A DNA stretch of 21,851 nucleotides from PS1 clade bacterium (lineage in GTDB: Bacteria > Pseudomonadota > Alphaproteobacteria > RS24). The notes under the pieces were generated by a model. The model saw only the letters and a list, made by a program, of their open reading frames with translations, searched no databases and was not told the origin of the DNA. Below are positions 7,858-13,849 of this stretch, piece after piece. How positions within the stretch are numbered: the first letter of the stretch is position 1; each line of letters starts with the position of its first letter. The stretch is taken from positions 1-21,851 of the forward strand of contig JADHOK010000014.1 in NCBI GenBank assembly GCA_016779015.1, written 5' to 3'. The position numbers were made by a program, and so were the translations under genes.

Positions 7858-8502
7858 ATGGTAGCGAATGTTCAAGAGGGGCGCGGACGCCCCAAGGATA
7901 TTTCCAAGCGGCAGGATATTATGGACGCGGCGGGCGAGTTGTTTCGCGCCGGCGGCTTTCATGGCACGTCGATGGACGCGCTGGCGCAAGCGGCCGGGGT
8001 CTCTAAGGCGACGCTATATTCGCATTTTGCCGATAAGCAGAGCCTGTATCGGGCGCTCATCGAAGCCAAAATGGCGGATTATCAGGTCGATGATTTTGCC
8101 GAGCGTGTGTGCGGCGATATGGCCGCCGATCTGGCGATGATTGCGCGGCAAATGCTCGATTTGGTTTACGATGACGAGGCGCTGGATATGCTGCGCATGG
8201 TAATCGCCGAGGGCCGCGAGGGCTCAGATGTGCCGAGCATGTTTGAGGAGGTCGGCCCGCGCCGCTTGATGGGGCAGATTTCCGATTATCTGGCGATGCA
8301 GAAACAAAAAGGCGTTCCTTACATTAGCGACGCTGTCGAAGACGCCAATCTTTTAGGCTCTTTGGTGATCGAGCACCGCACCATGATGTTTTGTCTGATG
8401 GGGGTGGAGACACCGCCCGACGCCACGGTGCGCAAAGCGCATGCCGAAAAGGCCGTCGCGCGTTTCATCATGCTGAAGCAAAGCGAGACGACCCTCTCGT
8501 AA
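7858..8502 (+). CDS. TetR/AcrR-family transcriptional repressor
   Basis: About 214 residues. The N-terminal TetR domain is clear: GRGRPKDISKRQDIMDAAGELFRAGGF, the helix-turn-helix TSMDALAQAAGVSKATLYSHF, then ADKQSLYRALIEAKM. The C-terminal ~140 residues are the helical ligand-binding half. Two ATGs are possible (7852 and 7858). Neither has a Shine-Dalgarno, and the -10 hexamer ends at 7851, so a leaderless mRNA starting at or near ATG 7858 is favoured. Divergent orientation from the RND operon plus the 19-bp dyad point to a local autorepressor that responds to the transported molecule or a related lipid. The gene ends 7 bases before the convergent sensor gene. The ligand cannot be inferred. 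Confidence 0.9.
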   Translation: MVANVQEGRGRPKDISKRQDIMDAAGELFRAGGFHGTSMDALAQAAGVSKATLYSHFADKQSLYRALIEAKMADYQVDDFAERVCGDMAADLAMIARQMLDLVYDDEALDMLRMVIAEGREGSDVPSMFEEVGPRRLMGQISDYLAMQKQKGVPYISDAVEDANLLGSLVIEHRTMMFCLMGVETPPDATVRKAHAEKAVARFIMLKQSETTLS

Positions 8503-8509
8503 ATTTAAT

Positions 8510-8983
8510 TTATGGTCTGTCGACCGCGCGCCGCATGCGCCGTTGCATGTGGGTGGCAATCTCGCGGCGCGCTTCCACCGATAGGCCTTGGGCCATGTCG
8601 CGCACCGTGCCATGAACGGTCTCGTTGATTTTTTGCGCCGCCGCTTGCGAGCGGTCAAGCGCCGCCGTCAACTCAGCCGGGTTAGGCGTTTCGGCCATTA
8701 TGGCGCTGCGGAAATCTTTTCGCGCCGCGCGAATTTCTTTTACCGCACCGGTCAGTTCGGGGCGGCGCTGGCGGAAAACATCTTGCGCGAGGGCGCGGTC
8801 ATCGCCTTCCAGCCGGTCGAGCACGCGCTCCTCAGCGCGGTCAAGGCGTTTTTCCAGCCACGCGCCATCGCCGCGTATTTGGTTCCAGCGCCATGCAGCG
8901 CTACCCGCCGCGCCGATAAGGATGAAATTAATGGCAAGTGAAATGGCCAATACCGTGTAAATGATTTTCTTATTCTCTAGCAT
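8510..8983 (-). CDS. Membrane-anchored periplasmic sensor, Metal_resist/CnrX-like
   Basis: 157 residues: a single N-terminal membrane anchor (about 8-27, no signal cleavage site) and a helical periplasmic domain. The pattern fits the Metal_resist (heavy-metal resistance/CnrX/Spy-like) family: RQRRPELTGAVKEIRAARKDFRSAI, a NPAELTAALDR turn, then the final helix NETVHGTVRDMAQGLSVEARREIATHMQRRM. In CnrX two N-terminal histidines plus a later Glu, His and Met bind Ni or Co. This protein has no histidine in its N-terminal half and only H124 and H145 with M130 and M150 nearby, so metal binding is uncertain. AGGAG lies 6 bases before the ATG and overlaps the anti-sigma stop codon (9-base gap). Position in a sigma/anti-sigma operon argues for modulation of the anti-sigma factor. 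Confidence 0.78.
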   Translation of the reverse strand: MLENKKIIYTVLAISLAINFILIGAAGSAAWRWNQIRGDGAWLEKRLDRAEERVLDRLEGDDRALAQDVFRQRRPELTGAVKEIRAARKDFRSAIMAETPNPAELTAALDRSQAAAQKINETVHGTVRDMAQGLSVEARREIATHMQRRMRRAVDRP

Positions 8984-8992
8984 TCAAAGCTC

Positions 8993-9475
8993 CTATAGGG
9001 GTTCGGTGGGGAGGAAAGTATCGGAAATAATATCCAGCGAGACGAACAAGTCGCCGCTGCCGGTTACAGTGTCAAAAATAATCGGGGCCATAATAAAGCC
9101 GCCCAGGAAACACGCTGCCAGCGCGGTAGCACCGGCCCAGACCATACGCGAACGCGTCGGCGTGACTTGCGGGAAAGCAATGACGGCATCTGGCGTCGTG
9201 GTTTCGAGCACCGTTTCCATATCGGCAAGTACACGCGCTGCAAGTGTCTCATCGGCCGGGGCAAGACGCGCATCCAGCGTTGCGTCAAGACGCGCGGCGC
9301 GGGCCAGTATGGCGGCCGTCTCGTTTTCAGCGCCATTACGCATCAGCGCCTGCATGGCAGGGCGTTTGTCGGCCGGCCATTTATCGTCGTCAGCGCCATA
9401 GGCGGCGACCAGTGCGTCAAACTCTTCGAGTGTCATTTTAATATCCATGTGGTCAACATCCATGTGGCTGTTCAT
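8993..9475 (-). CDS. Membrane anti-sigma factor
   Basis: 160 residues. The N-terminal cytoplasmic part (LEEFDALVAAYGADDDKWPADKRPAMQALM, about 16-45) has the short helical YG-D-WP pattern of alphaproteobacterial anti-sigma factors. One membrane helix follows at about 111-131 (MVWAGATALAACFLGGFIMA), then a ~29-residue periplasmic tail. There is no zinc-binding HxxxCxxC motif, so it is not a ZAS-type anti-sigma. The start overlaps the sigma stop as ATGA (9472-9475), the classic translational coupling that keeps sigma and anti-sigma stoichiometric. Later in-frame ATGs exist (residues 5, 10 and 14), but the coupled one is the natural choice. It presumably sequesters the upstream sigma factor until the CnrX-like partner signals. 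Confidence 0.8.
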   Translation of the reverse strand: MNSHMDVDHMDIKMTLEEFDALVAAYGADDDKWPADKRPAMQALMRNGAENETAAILARAARLDATLDARLAPADETLAARVLADMETVLETTTPDAVIAFPQVTPTRSRMVWAGATALAACFLGGFIMAPIIFDTVTGSGDLFVSLDIISDTFLPTEPL

Positions 9476-10071
9476 TGTATCGGTTCCAAATGCTCTTTCA
9501 GCGGGTCTAATTGTTCGCTCAACTTGCTGCGGGCGCGGCGCAGAAGCGATTCCATCGCCGCCAGTGTGATGCCCATTTGCGCCGCCGCTTCGGTTTGCTT
9601 GGTCTCGCCATAATAGACCAGCTCAATGGCTTGTCTTTGGTCGGCGGTCAGCGCATCGAGGGCGGCGTGTAATTGTCGGTTGCGGTCGGCAATCAGATGC
9701 GCCGCTTCAATATTCTCGCGCTCATCGGCCGGCTCGGCGATGGTGTCGATATCGGTCGTCGGCTTGCGCCGCCGTAGAATGTCGATGCAGCGATTGGCGG
9801 CGATGCGATACAGCCAAGTGGTAACCTTGGCATTGCCGCTCTGCCAGTTGCCGGCGTTTTTCCAAACCGACATGAAGACATCTTGCGCGGCTTCCTCGGC
9901 CTCGGCCTCATTGCCGAGTTTTTGCCGACAAATGTAAACCACATAAGACAGGTGCCGACGCACCAGTTCGCCGCCTGCCAGCGCGGCATCCTGGCGATTG
10001 CCGCTGCCTATCGCGGCGAGCAGCGTATCGTCACTGGCGTCGGATAGCGGTAACAGCTTCTGGCTTGTCAT
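9472..10071 (-). CDS. ECF-type RNA polymerase sigma factor
   Basis: 199 residues from ATG 10071. The frame is open further, with ATGs at 10131 and 10122. Those are disfavoured because a perfect -10 hexamer lies downstream of them (10126-10121) and they have no ribosome-binding site. 10071 has GGGAGG, though at a long spacing of 11 bases. The sigma-2 region includes EAEEAAQDVFMSVWKNAGNWQ and TTWLYRIAANRCIDILRRRK. Sigma-4 includes ALTADQRQAIELVYYGETKQTEAAAQMGITLAAMESLLRRARSKL, with an altered HTH of the usual ECF kind. It is followed by a coupled anti-sigma gene and a CnrX-like gene, an arrangement reminiscent of the CnrYXH system of Cupriavidus but in a different gene order. Likely autoregulated; target genes are not visible here. 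Confidence 0.9.
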   Translation of the reverse strand: MTSQKLLPLSDASDDTLLAAIGSGNRQDAALAGGELVRRHLSYVVYICRQKLGNEAEAEEAAQDVFMSVWKNAGNWQSGNAKVTTWLYRIAANRCIDILRRRKPTTDIDTIAEPADERENIEAAHLIADRNRQLHAALDALTADQRQAIELVYYGETKQTEAAAQMGITLAAMESLLRRARSKLSEQLDPLKEHLEPIQ

Positions 10072-10120
10072 TCGGCCATGTGCCTCCCGTCTTGTTTTTG
10101 TGCTGGCGTAACGTGCCGTC

Positions 10121-10169
10121 ATTATATGCATCCAGTTTAACGGGAATTTCAGAAAACTGGCAAATTCCC
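10121..10169 (-). promoter_or_regulatory. Sigma-operon promoter region with interleaved inverted repeats
   Basis: A perfect TATAAT (minus strand, 10126-10121) lies about 50 bases before ATG 10071. The bases 17 upstream (AAATTC) make a poor -35. Two dyads interleave over that area: CCAGTTT (10132-10138) with AAACTGG (10154-10160), and GGGAATTT (10142-10149) with AAATTCCC (10162-10169). Half-site centres are 22 and 20 bases apart, about two helical turns. That suits a dimeric activator or repressor. I could not fit a convincing ECF -35/-10 pair. Confidence 0.45.
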
Positions 10170-10290
10170 TAATCCAAAAGATTTAACGGCCCGTATATTA
10201 ATTACTGTCACATTTATTGTGCTTTAGTGCTCTCCTCCCCCCTCATTGGAGGCACTTTTGCCCCGTCGCCCAGCGGCGGGGCATTTTTTA
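10170..10290 (+). ncRNA. Candidate small RNA with a CUCCUCCC loop, divergent from the sigma operon
   Basis: No coding sequence fits here, yet the plus strand holds two tandem hairpins, the second an intrinsic terminator. Hairpin 1 pairs GTGC-t-CTCC (10227-10235) with GGAGGCAC (10248-10255) and is followed by TTTT. Its C-rich 5' arm and loop run (10231-10244) contains CTCCTCCC, complementary to Shine-Dalgarno sequences. Exposed CCUCCUCCC motifs above a terminator are the signature of the alphaproteobacterial CcsR/cuckoo small RNAs. The 5' end is unknown; an AT-rich TATATT at 10194-10199 might be a -10 but lacks a good -35. Nothing on the plus strand upstream needs this terminator, since the sigma gene runs the other way. 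Confidence 0.4.
10259..10289 (+). terminator. Intrinsic terminator, plus orientation
   Basis: TGCCCCG (10259-10265) pairs with CGGGGCA (10277-10283), with partial inner pairing, and T6 follows (10284-10289). On the minus strand the stem is followed by A's, so it does not terminate the GntR gene ending at 10288. It must serve a plus-strand transcript from the spacer. Confidence 0.75.
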
Positions 10291-10923
10291 TGCGGAAAGA
10301 ATAGCTTGAAGGACGGCTTGGCGCGCCCCGGCCCCATCTTTTTGCGCAATCGCGGCGGTAAGGCGGCGATACGCCTCGAGGGGTAGAGCGGTAGCGCGAT
10401 GCGACAGCGCAAAAGCCGTTAAAGGCAGGGCGGCGATGGCGAAATCATTGCCCGCGGCGCGGTAAAATGCTTCCAAAAACGCCTGTTCATGGGCCGTATC
10501 CGGCGTTTGCTGAACGGCGCGCAGGGCTTCTTGCAGCGCCGCATTGGCGTCTGTATCGGCGCGCGCGGCGGCCAGAGCCGCCAGTGTCGGCTCCAAAGCA
10601 AGGCGCATATCCAGCGCATCACTCGATAAATCGTACTTTTTATCAGAAATATCGTTATTATTCAGCCAATTCAGTACATCAGCATCCCATAAAGCCCAGT
10701 TTTGCCGATTTGCGACATGGGTGCCGCGTCTAGGCACCGCTTCGATCAATCCTTTGCCGCCGAGAAGCCGCAAAGCTTCGCGAATAACCGTTCGCGAGAC
10801 ATTAAATTCGGCGCATAATTCGGTATCGGGCGGAAATTTATCGCCTTCAGCCCAAGTGCCCGACAAAATACGCGCTGCCAATAGGGCAGCGACGCGGTCA
10901 GTATGGCGCACAACATTGCTCAT
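10288..10923 (-). CDS. GntR-family regulator, FadR (FCD) subfamily
   Basis: 211 residues from ATG 10923, preceded by GAGG at short spacing. The frame extends to a TTG at 10957-10959 without a ribosome-binding site. The winged HTH is typical: VAALLAARILSGTWAEGDKFPPDTELCAEFNVSRTVIREALRLLGGKGLIEAVPRRGTHVA. The linker NWALWDADVLNWL is typical of the sugar-acid-responsive branch (DgoR-like). The C-terminal FCD domain has the expected framework ...EQAFLEAFYRAAGN, but the family's FH pair of metal-binding type reads FL here, so one metal ligand appears lost. Effector and targets are unknown and no sugar-acid catabolic gene is nearby. A 6-4-6 dyad upstream may be its operator. It follows the coiled-coil gene by 48 bases. 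Confidence 0.87.
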   Translation of the reverse strand: MSNVVRHTDRVAALLAARILSGTWAEGDKFPPDTELCAEFNVSRTVIREALRLLGGKGLIEAVPRRGTHVANRQNWALWDADVLNWLNNNDISDKKYDLSSDALDMRLALEPTLAALAAARADTDANAALQEALRAVQQTPDTAHEQAFLEAFYRAAGNDFAIAALPLTAFALSHRATALPLEAYRRLTAAIAQKDGAGARQAVLQAILSA

Positions 10924-10957
10924 AAGCCTCAAAATGAGCTTATTCGGGGTCTGCGTC

Positions 10958-10973
10958 AATAATTAGTATTATT
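10958..10973. promoter_or_regulatory. AT-rich dyad upstream of the GntR regulator
   Basis: AATAAT (10958-10963), TAGT, ATTATT (10968-10973) is a perfect 6-4-6 inverted repeat, 35 bases before the regulator's ATG and overlapping the stop codon of the upstream gene. It is a candidate autoregulatory site. Confidence 0.35.
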
Positions 10974-11709
10974 AATCTATATTTGTGCCGCGTTCAGACA
11001 GCAGATATTTGAGGAATTCGCGATAACGGTCGAGACGATCGCCATCATTGGCCGCGTTTTTGAAGTATTTCTGCTGCATCTGCTTCAACTCATCCTCGAA
11101 TTTAAGGATTTCAAACTCCAATTCGTCGCGAATGAGACTGTTCTGGCGTTCCAATTGTTCAAATTGTTCGAGAATTGCCTGTTTGCGAGCCGCCGTCTCG
11201 CTGTTAAGCGCATCAATTTTCCCACGCACCGAAGCGACAATGGCGTCGCGCGCCGCTTCTATCTGCGCCAGCAGCTCTTTGTTATCGGGCCCGTCAAGCG
11301 CATTGCCGGCGCGGATTTCGGCCAGCATGCTCTGCATTCGCACGGATAGTTCGGCCATCTGACTGCCGGCGCGCACTTCGCGCCCGATTTCATTGTTGAT
11401 AGGCGCATCGGCCGTGGCATCAATCTGTGGTGCCGGGTCGGTATAATCGACCCCGTTATCGTCGCCCGGTTCAGCGACAATGGAGGCAATGGCGGCGTCT
11501 AGGTCATCGGGTAATTCTTGGGCGGTGGTTTCGACGGCGTCTGATGCCGCTTCTTCGCCAGCTTTTTGAGAAGCGCCGGAGGCAGTATCGTTGCGCGGCA
11601 CCGACGCGCCTTGCGCCGGCGTGTCGCCGACCGGGTCGGCATCCAATATGGCATTGATGGCATCAGCAATTTCGGCCATGCGCCGAATTTCGCTTTCTTC
11701 ATCGGCCAT
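10972..11709 (-). CDS. Hypothetical acidic coiled-coil protein
   Basis: 245 residues, function not recognised. ATG 11709 is preferred over the TTG codon just before it because AAGGAG lies 6 bases upstream. There is no signal peptide and no membrane helix, so it is probably cytoplasmic. It has a short helical N-terminus (about 1-25, EESEIRRMAEIADAINAIL) and a low-complexity acidic linker rich in A, D, P and T (about 25-100). A long helical region follows (about 105-215: ELSVRMQSMLAEIRAG..., KIDALNSETAARKQAILEQFEQLERQNSLIRDELEFEILKFEDELKQMQQKYF) with heptad-like spacing expected of a coiled coil. The tail is DRLDRYREFLKYLLSERG. It is divergent from the GAF/HlyD-like gene across a 108-base spacer containing a perfect dyad, so the two may be co-regulated or functionally linked. 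A scaffold or adaptor role is only a guess. Confidence 0.75.
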   Translation of the reverse strand: MADEESEIRRMAEIADAINAILDADPVGDTPAQGASVPRNDTASGASQKAGEEAASDAVETTAQELPDDLDAAIASIVAEPGDDNGVDYTDPAPQIDATADAPINNEIGREVRAGSQMAELSVRMQSMLAEIRAGNALDGPDNKELLAQIEAARDAIVASVRGKIDALNSETAARKQAILEQFEQLERQNSLIRDELEFEILKFEDELKQMQQKYFKNAANDGDRLDRYREFLKYLLSERGTNID

Positions 11710-11752
11710 CAAATACTCCTTACTCTCACAACGTGAAACCCAAAAGGCATGG

Positions 11753-11771
11753 GGGCAAAACGCATTTGCCC
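11753..11771. promoter_or_regulatory. Perfect dyad in the divergent spacer
   Basis: GGGCAAA-acgca-TTTGCCC is a perfect 7-5-7 inverted repeat, roughly midway between the divergent starts at 11709 and 11818. Its length and symmetry suit a dimeric repressor. A second palindrome, ACAATATTGT (11797-11806), lies nearer the plus-strand start and overlaps TACAAT (11795-11800), a possible -10. Confidence 0.5.
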
Positions 11772-11836
11772 TATACCGAATCCGATTATCACTTTACAAT
11801 ATTGTCAGGAAATAACCATGACCGCTGCAAAAATTT

Positions 11837-12898
11837 TTGGGAAAGCGTGACATTCCTGTGTCGCAAGATTCACCTCAAGACCAGCCCCCCGAGGAAACCG
11901 CCGGTTTAGACGCGGCCTATGCGCAGTGGCAAAAGCACGACAATTCCGGCATGCGCGCGCTGGCCGGTTTGTTTTTGTTGGAGCATGAGTTTCGTCGGGT
12001 CCCCGACCAGCCGCATCTGGCGCGTCTGGTGGTCAATCGTCTCAATCGCTTCGCGCCTTATGATTGCGCCATATTTTGGACCTGCAGTCCGAGCGGGCGG
12101 GTATACGACGTGACTATTTCCGGCATTGTTAAAAGCGAGGATACCGAAGCCATTCTCGACTGGGCGCGCGCGCTGGGTCAGTGGCTGAATAAGACCGGCT
12201 TCGGCAATACGCAAATCACGCCGACCATGGTTGATACGCAAATGAGCATGGCTAACTGGCCGGTCAATCTGGCCAAATCCGGGCTTTATGTGCCGATGCG
12301 GCGACAGGATGGCAAATTGCGCGGGGGCCTTGTTTTGTTGCGCGCTTCGCCTTGGGCGGAGCCGGTGCGTATCATGCTGGACCAGCTGGCCGAGGCGGCG
12401 GCCTATACGGTGGATGCGCTGGATGCCGGTGTGCATGGGCGCGGCGGCGGTCGCGATCGCTTAGGCAAATATATTCGCCGACTGGCCGTTGTGGCGCTGC
12501 TGGCCTTGAGTTTTTTCGTACCCGTGCCGGTCAATGTTGATGTACCGGCGCGACTGGCCGTTTCGGCCGATCAGGCCAATGCGCCGCGTGGACCGACACA
12601 GATAGATATTCGCGTGCCGCCGCAAGGGGCGATGGCGCTGAAACCCGGCTCGCGGCTGAAGACCAATTATGAGGGTACGCAATATGAGCTGGAGGTCGAG
12701 CACATTACGCCATGGCTTGGCGGACTGCTTGCCGACCGCCAATTGCGCGCTCGTTTCATTGCCGCGCCGGACGACCTGGCGCTGCCATCGCTCAGCACCA
12801 TTACCATTGAGAACGCCTCCGTGCCGCTGCCGCTTTATCTGTTGCGCGGTCCGATTGGCATGATGCGGGGGCTGTTGGGGCTCGACCCGTCTAATTAG
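11837..12898 (+). CDS. GAF-like / transmembrane / HlyD-like protein with disrupted start
   Basis: The open frame gives up to 353 residues (TTG 11837; GTG at 11858 also possible). Neither has a ribosome-binding site. The well-placed start is ATG 11818 with AGGA 7 bases upstream, but it is one frame off and stops after 10 codons (MTAAKIFGKA). Skipping one base in the AAAAATTTTTGGG run would join it to GKRDIPVSQ..., so either an indel or frameshifting is likely. Numbering from TTG, residues ~35-195 look like a GAF-type domain (HLARLVVNRLNRFAPYDCAIFW..., GLYVPMRRQDGKLRGGLVLLRA). A membrane helix lies at ~214-232, followed by VNVDVPARLAVSADQ, which resembles the start of HlyD-type membrane fusion proteins. 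The remaining ~110 residues lack a lipoyl/hairpin region. Function is unknown. It is divergent from the coiled-coil gene. Confidence 0.65.
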   Translation: MGKRDIPVSQDSPQDQPPEETAGLDAAYAQWQKHDNSGMRALAGLFLLEHEFRRVPDQPHLARLVVNRLNRFAPYDCAIFWTCSPSGRVYDVTISGIVKSEDTEAILDWARALGQWLNKTGFGNTQITPTMVDTQMSMANWPVNLAKSGLYVPMRRQDGKLRGGLVLLRASPWAEPVRIMLDQLAEAAAYTVDALDAGVHGRGGGRDRLGKYIRRLAVVALLALSFFVPVPVNVDVPARLAVSADQANAPRGPTQIDIRVPPQGAMALKPGSRLKTNYEGTQYELEVEHITPWLGGLLADRQLRARFIAAPDDLALPSLSTITIENASVPLPLYLLRGPIGMMRGLLGLDPSN

Positions 12899-13709
12899 AG
12901 GAAAGCTGCGCGAGCAGCGCGGCGACGGCCCGCGGCGTCGAAGCACCGGCGCAGACCAAAAGATTATTGTCGATGAACAAACGCCGCGGCGGTGGATAGG
13001 CCGCCGCCATGGCCGGATGGGTGATGAACTCCATACCCCGACTGTCGGGCTGCGCGGCGGTTTCATTGAGCAGGATGAAATCAGCATTGGCCGCCAGCGC
13101 GCTTTCCAGCGACACCCGGTGCATGGTTGTGCCGTCGTCGCTGCGGCCCAGATTAATCGCCCCGGCGCGGGTGATAATGTCATCGAGAATATGCCCGCGC
13201 CCGACCGTCAGATTGCGCCGTTGCACGGGCAGGATGCGCGGCGGGGTTTGCGCTATCGGTTGCGCCGTGGCCATCTCGGCGTCGAGTTTGGCGAGATAAG
13301 CGCGCGCCGCCGCCTCGCGTCCGATGGCTTTGCCCAGTGTGATAATCTCGGCGCGGGCGCTGTCATAATCTTGTGCGGCATCGAGCACCAAAAGCGTGAA
13401 CCCCAAACGTTCAATCAGACGATTGCGCATCGGGTCCGACCAGCTCGAGACAATAATAATCTCGGGCTGCAAATCGATAATCGCCTCGATTTGTCCGTCA
13501 CTGACCGGATAGGCGCGGGCCGCTTCGGCGTGCGGTGAAAAAGCGGCATTGCGAGATAAATGGGTTAACGCCGCAATCTGGTTTTTTTCGGCAAAGCCCA
13601 TGAGATAAGCGTCGGCGCACAGATTAAGACTGAGCACGCGCGGCAGCTCCTCGGCGCGCAAGGGCAGCGCCAGCAGAGACAGGATGAAAAGCGGGGCGAG
13701 CAAACGCAT
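12891..13709 (-). CDS. btuF: Periplasmic cobalamin-binding protein (ABC substrate-binding, BtuF-like)
   Basis: 272 residues from ATG 13709. The frame is open to 14132, but the upstream part is antisense to btuC and 13709 gives a proper signal peptide (MRLLAPLFILSLLALPLRAEE, cleavage near residue 19). The mature protein matches the helical-backbone FecB/BtuF family: PRVLSLNLCADAYLMGFAEKNQIAALTHLSR, ...DGQIEAIIDLQPEIIIVSSWSDP and a C-terminal lobe ending ...RLFIDNNLLVCAGASTPRAVAALLAQL. It delivers corrinoid or a similar chelate to the inner-membrane permease. The cobalamin assignment rests on the locus: divergent btuC, then a cobalamin riboswitch, btuB and btuD. It is not itself behind the riboswitch. 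Its stop overlaps that of the convergent gene by 8 bases. Confidence 0.85.
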   Translation of the reverse strand: MRLLAPLFILSLLALPLRAEELPRVLSLNLCADAYLMGFAEKNQIAALTHLSRNAAFSPHAEAARAYPVSDGQIEAIIDLQPEIIIVSSWSDPMRNRLIERLGFTLLVLDAAQDYDSARAEIITLGKAIGREAAARAYLAKLDAEMATAQPIAQTPPRILPVQRRNLTVGRGHILDDIITRAGAINLGRSDDGTTMHRVSLESALAANADFILLNETAAQPDSRGMEFITHPAMAAAYPPPRRLFIDNNLLVCAGASTPRAVAALLAQLSSN

Positions 13710-13736
13710 GGCCTCAGCTTTGCCCGTTTTTACCGC

Positions 13737-13802
13737 GCCTGTCCATACGCTGTCTCTAAAGAGCGACAGGCAGAGAGCGAAAGGCAGAGAGCGAAAGGCA
13801 AA
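13737..13802. repeat. Short tandem repeat and inverted repeat between btuF and btuC
   Basis: The 14-base unit GGCAGAGAGCGAAA occurs at 13769-13782 and 13783-13796, with a partial third copy (GGCAAA, 13797-13802). Just before it, GCCTGTC (13737-13743) and GACAGGC (13765-13771) form an inverted repeat, and CTGTC...GACAG can form a tighter hairpin inside. It lies in the 140-base divergent spacer where both promoters must be. No convincing -35/-10 pair was found. Confidence 0.6.
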
Positions 13803-13849
13803 TGATTTGGCGGCTTGCGTGGTTTGGGCGGCGCGGCTAGCTTGGCGGC

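Noticed and set aside
10259..10289. Terminator for the GntR regulator gene on the minus strand
   Set aside because: On the minus strand the stem is followed by AAAA, not a U run. Only the plus orientation has the T6 tail.
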